Part shown: one piece after another, positions 61,015 through 64,000 of the stretch
Layout of the letters: every line of letters starts with the position of its first letter
How positions within the stretch are numbered: the first letter of the stretch is position 1
Origin: Hippopus hippopus
Lineage: Eukaryota > Mollusca > Bivalvia > Cardiida > Cardiidae
NCBI GenBank assembly: GCA_946811185.2
Contig: OX328101.1
Coordinates: 21,684,122 to 21,748,121, forward strand
DNA length: 64,000 bases
Direction: 5' to 3'
Position numbers and translations under genes: made by a program
The notes under the pieces: generated by a model
Database searches by the model: none
Told to the model about the DNA's origin: nothing
What the model saw: the letters and a program-made list of their open reading frames with translations, nothing else

Positions 61015-61550
61015 ATTAGCAAACATACCCGAGTTTTAACGACCCAAAATAAGAAGCCCTTTGAAAACATTGTGAGAAAATGATAATATACTAGCAACCA
61101 GCATTTCTTCCTTTTCCGAAGCCGAGTCCCGGTGGCTCAGTCCGTAGCGTGCAGATCTTCAGAACAGGAAGTCGCCGGTTCGATCCCCTGCTCGGTCAAT
61201 TTCTTTCCGAGGATTGATGATAGTCATTGCGACAGGATTCAAACCTCTACCGCTGACCATTGTTTCGACGATGGTTATGTGGGAAAGCAGCCAGCAGCTT
61301 GGAAAGAATATTGTATGGAGTACTGATGACAGAAACTCCAGGAAAATACGGATAGGTGCACTGGCCGCCGCGATATAACTGAAATAATGTTGAAAATGGC
61401 GTTGAACACCATAAAATCAATCCATCCTTTTCCGAAACGTTTTCAGCCCTTTCAGAGGTGAATCCTATCATTTGGATCACATTTAGTTTGTCGTCTGCGA
61501 ATGCTTTCAATTTGGACACATCCTAAAACTTATTGTTAGATAAAGGGTAA
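61015..61550 (+). repeat. Family A copy split by SINE S2
   Basis: Left arm and hairpin 61015-61120; right arm 61437-61550. Confidence 0.82.
61121..61424 (+). mobile_element. SINE S2, full length with 12-bp TSD
   Basis: TGGCTCAGTCCGTAGCGTGC head, GCCGGTTCGATCCCCTGCTC B box, full body, tail GGCGTTGAACACCATAAAAT. TSD TCCTTTTCCGAA at 61109-61120 and 61425-61436. Best reference copy for the family. Confidence 0.92.
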
Positions 61551-61592
61551 AGGAATCATTGTTTTAGACATCGACCTTCATATTGGAAAATT

Positions 61593-61812
61593 TTTAACTC
61601 TTTACCACACAATCCCGAGTTTTAATGCTCTTGAGAAAACATTATGGGAAAAAGAGAAAATAAAGTTAACCAGCATTTTCTCCTCTTCCCTCAATGTTTT
61701 CTACCCTTTCCATAAAAGCAAATTTTATATATTTTTGAGTCATATTTATTTTTTTCAACTGCAAATGCATTCAATTTAAATGCCGTAATTTATGTCGATT
61801 TGTATAGTTAAA
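61593..61812 (+). repeat. Family A copy
   Basis: TTTAACTCTTTACCACACAA; hairpin with AAAGTTAACCAGC tip; ends eroded. Confidence 0.78.
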
Positions 61813-62149
61813 GACAAATGTACAAAGATCTAAGGTCAGGGTTTCTATTTTCGTTCCTCAATTATCAGTCGGACTAATCACCGATATACCACCGAAACAC
61901 CGAAATACCCTTATTTTTTGTGTTTTTAAATTTAGATTATGGACATAGACGTTCATATACATTTGTACATATGAGATATTTATTTTACAAAAAAAAAACC
62001 TGGCTGATTAATGTATTGATAATAATGGGAAGAATAATATTCTTCAGATATCTATAACTACATTGATCATGGCTTGACGTAGAGAACAATCACCGTAATA
62101 CTCGCGTGTCTGGTCTTACACATCATCACGACTACATGAACAGGGGCGT

Positions 62150-62320
62150 TAACCACGGATTCAGAATCATTACGCAATCCGATTCTTTTGTATAAAAACC
62201 GACTGAATTATGAGTAAGAATGGTCCCTTGACATGTAGAAATTTTACCCTGCGCAGTCTGACCTGGATCGATACTTTTTGTAGATGCATCAATTTATAGA
62301 GCAATCACTCAGCATGACTC
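62150..62320 (-). repeat. Family B fragment
   Basis: ACCGACTGAATTATGAGTAA, CCTTGACATGTAGAAATTTT, TCGATACTTTTTGTAGATGC. Confidence 0.6.
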
Positions 62321-62482
62321 GTATACAATATGCTCAGTAGTCAGGCTATAACAAAACCGAAAGTAAAGTACTCGTATATTATTGAGTTCCCAATCAGTAA
62401 CTGATACTCAAAAGTGAAACCTAAGCGTTGTATGGCAGAATTCACGTTATTGTTGTGGTAATGTGGTATTTTACCAATAAAC

Positions 62483-62710
62483 ACTTTAGCACACATTCCC
62501 AAGTTTTAACGAACGTCAGTAAAAAGTTTTTTGAAAACATTGTGGGAAAAGGAGAAAATGCTGAACCAGCATTTTCTCCTATTCCCACAATGTTTTCGAA
62601 CCATTCAAAGACAGATTCCATCATTTGAGCCACAATTTCGTTGTAGTCTGCAAGTTGTTTCAATTTCGACTAGTGTAGGCTAAGATTTTGTCGTGTGATA
62701 AGAGAGTTAA
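62483..62710 (+). repeat. Family A copy with axis deletion
   Basis: Hairpin AAATGCTGAACCAGCATTT: the central GGTAACC is reduced to a shorter axis; arms nearly perfect. TTAA 62707-62710. Confidence 0.88.
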
Positions 62711-62904
62711 TGTACTTCCTGAATCGAAGTACCGTAAAATCTTTATTAAGCAAGCACCCATGGTACACCTAAACTATGCGTGCTTATCGCTTTTACAATC
62801 AACCATGTGTGTTCACGATCACGAGGAAGATACCCTTGGAAATAAAAATTGGGGTAAAACATAAGTTGTACATTTAGCCCTATCTAATTTTTCGTCTGAA
62901 AAAG

Positions 62905-62952
62905 CTTTGCATCACGGAGATGCATTAAACCCCCTTTTGCCAGAGCATGGCT
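62905..62952 (+). repeat. Family B terminal fragment
   Basis: CACGGAGATGCATTAAACCC ... CCAGAGCATGGCTC, one end only. Confidence 0.7.
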
Positions 62953-63003
62953 CATTCATGATTGATTGTATATGACCCATTTTTAGACTTTGACTAAAGA
63001 TAT

Positions 63004-63248
63004 GAGCCGTGCTCTGGCAAAAGGGGGCTTAATGCATCTCCGTTACACATGATGCCAGACAAGTCATCACATAATTATCGATCCAAAGGAGCCACTTTTT
63101 TTCAATAACCGACTTAATCATGAGGTAGATTGGTCCTTTGACAAACAGAAAATTGACCAATAGCGAAAAGATTCGGCCTAGGTCAGCCTGCGCGGACTGC
63201 GATACTTTTCGCAGATGCATTAAGCCCCCTTTTCACAGAGCACGGTTC
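63004..63248 (-). repeat. Family B copy with ATAT TSD
   Basis: GAGCCGTGCTCTGGCAAAAG ... CACAGAGCACGGTTC, flanked by ATAT (63000-63003, 63249-63252). One hairpin strand is lost. The GCCGTGC change is matched in both termini. Confidence 0.9.
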
Positions 63249-63641
63249 ATATGTTATTAATAGATCTAAGGACGACCGATTTTCTTTTTTTTTTTTCATG
63301 AAAAACGGTATTTTTCAAGCCAATCTGAGACGTCCTTTCAAACATCCTGTCAAAAACGGCGAAAATTACTTCATGTGTGAAACTTGAAGTTTTCTGCAAA
63401 CATAGTCCATTTTTATTTTGGTAAATTTGAAAATAGGATTTGGACTGGCTATCAGAAATGTCAGCAGAAGATAACTGTGTATTGGTCGTTTCTAGATCCA
63501 CGCCTAGAGGTAAGAAGTAGAAGTTTTCCGGGGCAAAGTCTATTTTTGGTTTCAAAAATTTGAAAGAAAGATATGAATTTGAAAGATGAGTTTCGATTGG
63601 TTGTTACACAAATGACTTCAGTGTTAAGTGTTTCACCAATC

Positions 63642-63643
63642 AT

Positions 63644-63674
<31 letters not shown>

Positions 63675-63676
63675 TT
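63642..63676. repeat. (TTTA)n microsatellite
   Basis: About nine TTTA units. Confidence 0.9.
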
Positions 63677-63721
63677 CATTTATTCTTCAGAAGACAAAAT
63701 AAAACTAAATTGAAAGAAAAT

Positions 63722-63930
63722 CTATAATACATTTCCAGGTTGCGGACTTTGAAGAGAATAAACGTGCCTTAAGTTTGTGACCTCGGAAAATGAAACATCG
63801 CAAGTCATTGGGTTGACAGAAACGACGAGGTCTGCGTCACTTCCGGCGACTCTAAGCACGTGGTACAGCAGCTGCTCGTTCTTGGAGTAACCTTGATAGA
63901 CAGAACCGCCGTAGTGTCGCTCAAAGATAC
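63722..63930 (-). CDS. Unidentified coding exon (possibly last exon) at the window edge
   Basis: Acceptor TTTATCTTCAAAG on the minus strand, then about 69 open codons of locally higher GC: IFERHYGGSVYQGYSKNEQL, then LYHVLRVAGSDADLVVSVNP and a tail ending ...QPGNVL and TAG. It could be terminal, or splice at AAT|GTATTA near 63730. I do not recognise the family. Protein-like composition and lack of repeats make a real exon plausible; remaining exons would lie beyond 64 kb. Confidence 0.45.
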
Positions 63931-64000
63931 CTTTGAAGATAAAAATAAACATGAATTGCTTGTTAGGTAACTAGGTAACTACAGATAAACCATACTGTTC

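Noticed and set aside
3054..63200. Repeated GC-rich palindromes (GCCTGCGC...GCGCAGGC) as CRISPR repeats or bacterial terminators
   Set aside because: They sit inside ~260-bp family B/D elements with TIRs, are dispersed and not regularly spaced, and the sequence is eukaryotic.

Overview
This is nuclear DNA of an animal: genes with GT-AG introns, AT-rich intergenic sequence, and very dense small palindromic transposons and tRNA-derived SINEs. The gene content fits a protostome invertebrate. The repeat style (short palindromic MITEs, SINEs ending in 'gcgttaaac') suggests a mollusc, probably a bivalve, but that is inferred from general impression and was not searched.

Four gene regions are visible. 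(1) 4.95-5.53 kb, + strand: the last exon of a gene with a Hairy/E(spl)-type Orange domain and an acidic tail; no bHLH exon is visible upstream. (2) 25.88-34.84 kb, - strand: a complete seven-exon fatty-acid amide hydrolase (FAAH2-like, amidase-signature family, 524 aa) with its Lys-Ser-Ser triad intact. (3) 40.89-53.60 kb, + strand: a complete six-exon A20/TNFAIP3-like deubiquitinase (1,097 aa) with an OTU protease domain and about ten A20-type zinc fingers, against seven in vertebrate A20. (4) 63.72-63.93 kb, - strand: an unidentified coding-like exon. Genes 2 and 3 are head to head. The 6 kb between them holds a TATA/inverted-CCAAT/kB-site cluster near 38.9 kb that could be the A20 promoter. 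No functional link between the neighbours is evident.

The outstanding feature is repeat content, roughly a third of the window by eye. Family A (about 75 complete, truncated or relic copies) is a ~225 bp element with TTAACCCTTTACCA-type ends, TTAA target sites and a ~65 bp near-perfect central hairpin. This fits non-autonomous piggyBac-like DNA transposons. Family C (about 25 copies) is also TTAA-bounded, with a different ~70 bp palindrome. Family B (about 16 copies) is ~250-270 bp, has GAGCCATGCTCTG ends and an off-centre GC-rich hairpin, and makes 4-bp AT-rich target duplications. Copies are nested and chained at shared TTAA sites, occupy nearly every intron and the A20 3'UTR, and approach splice sites to within 10-25 bp.

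Other elements are one Tc1-like and one mariner-like transposon (both with intact ends and broken ORFs), a pair of larger inverted-repeat elements at 50.7-52.5 kb, several single palindromic MITEs, three SINE families, a 120-bp tandem repeat and some microsatellites. No functional tRNA, rRNA, CRISPR or prokaryotic-type feature is supported.
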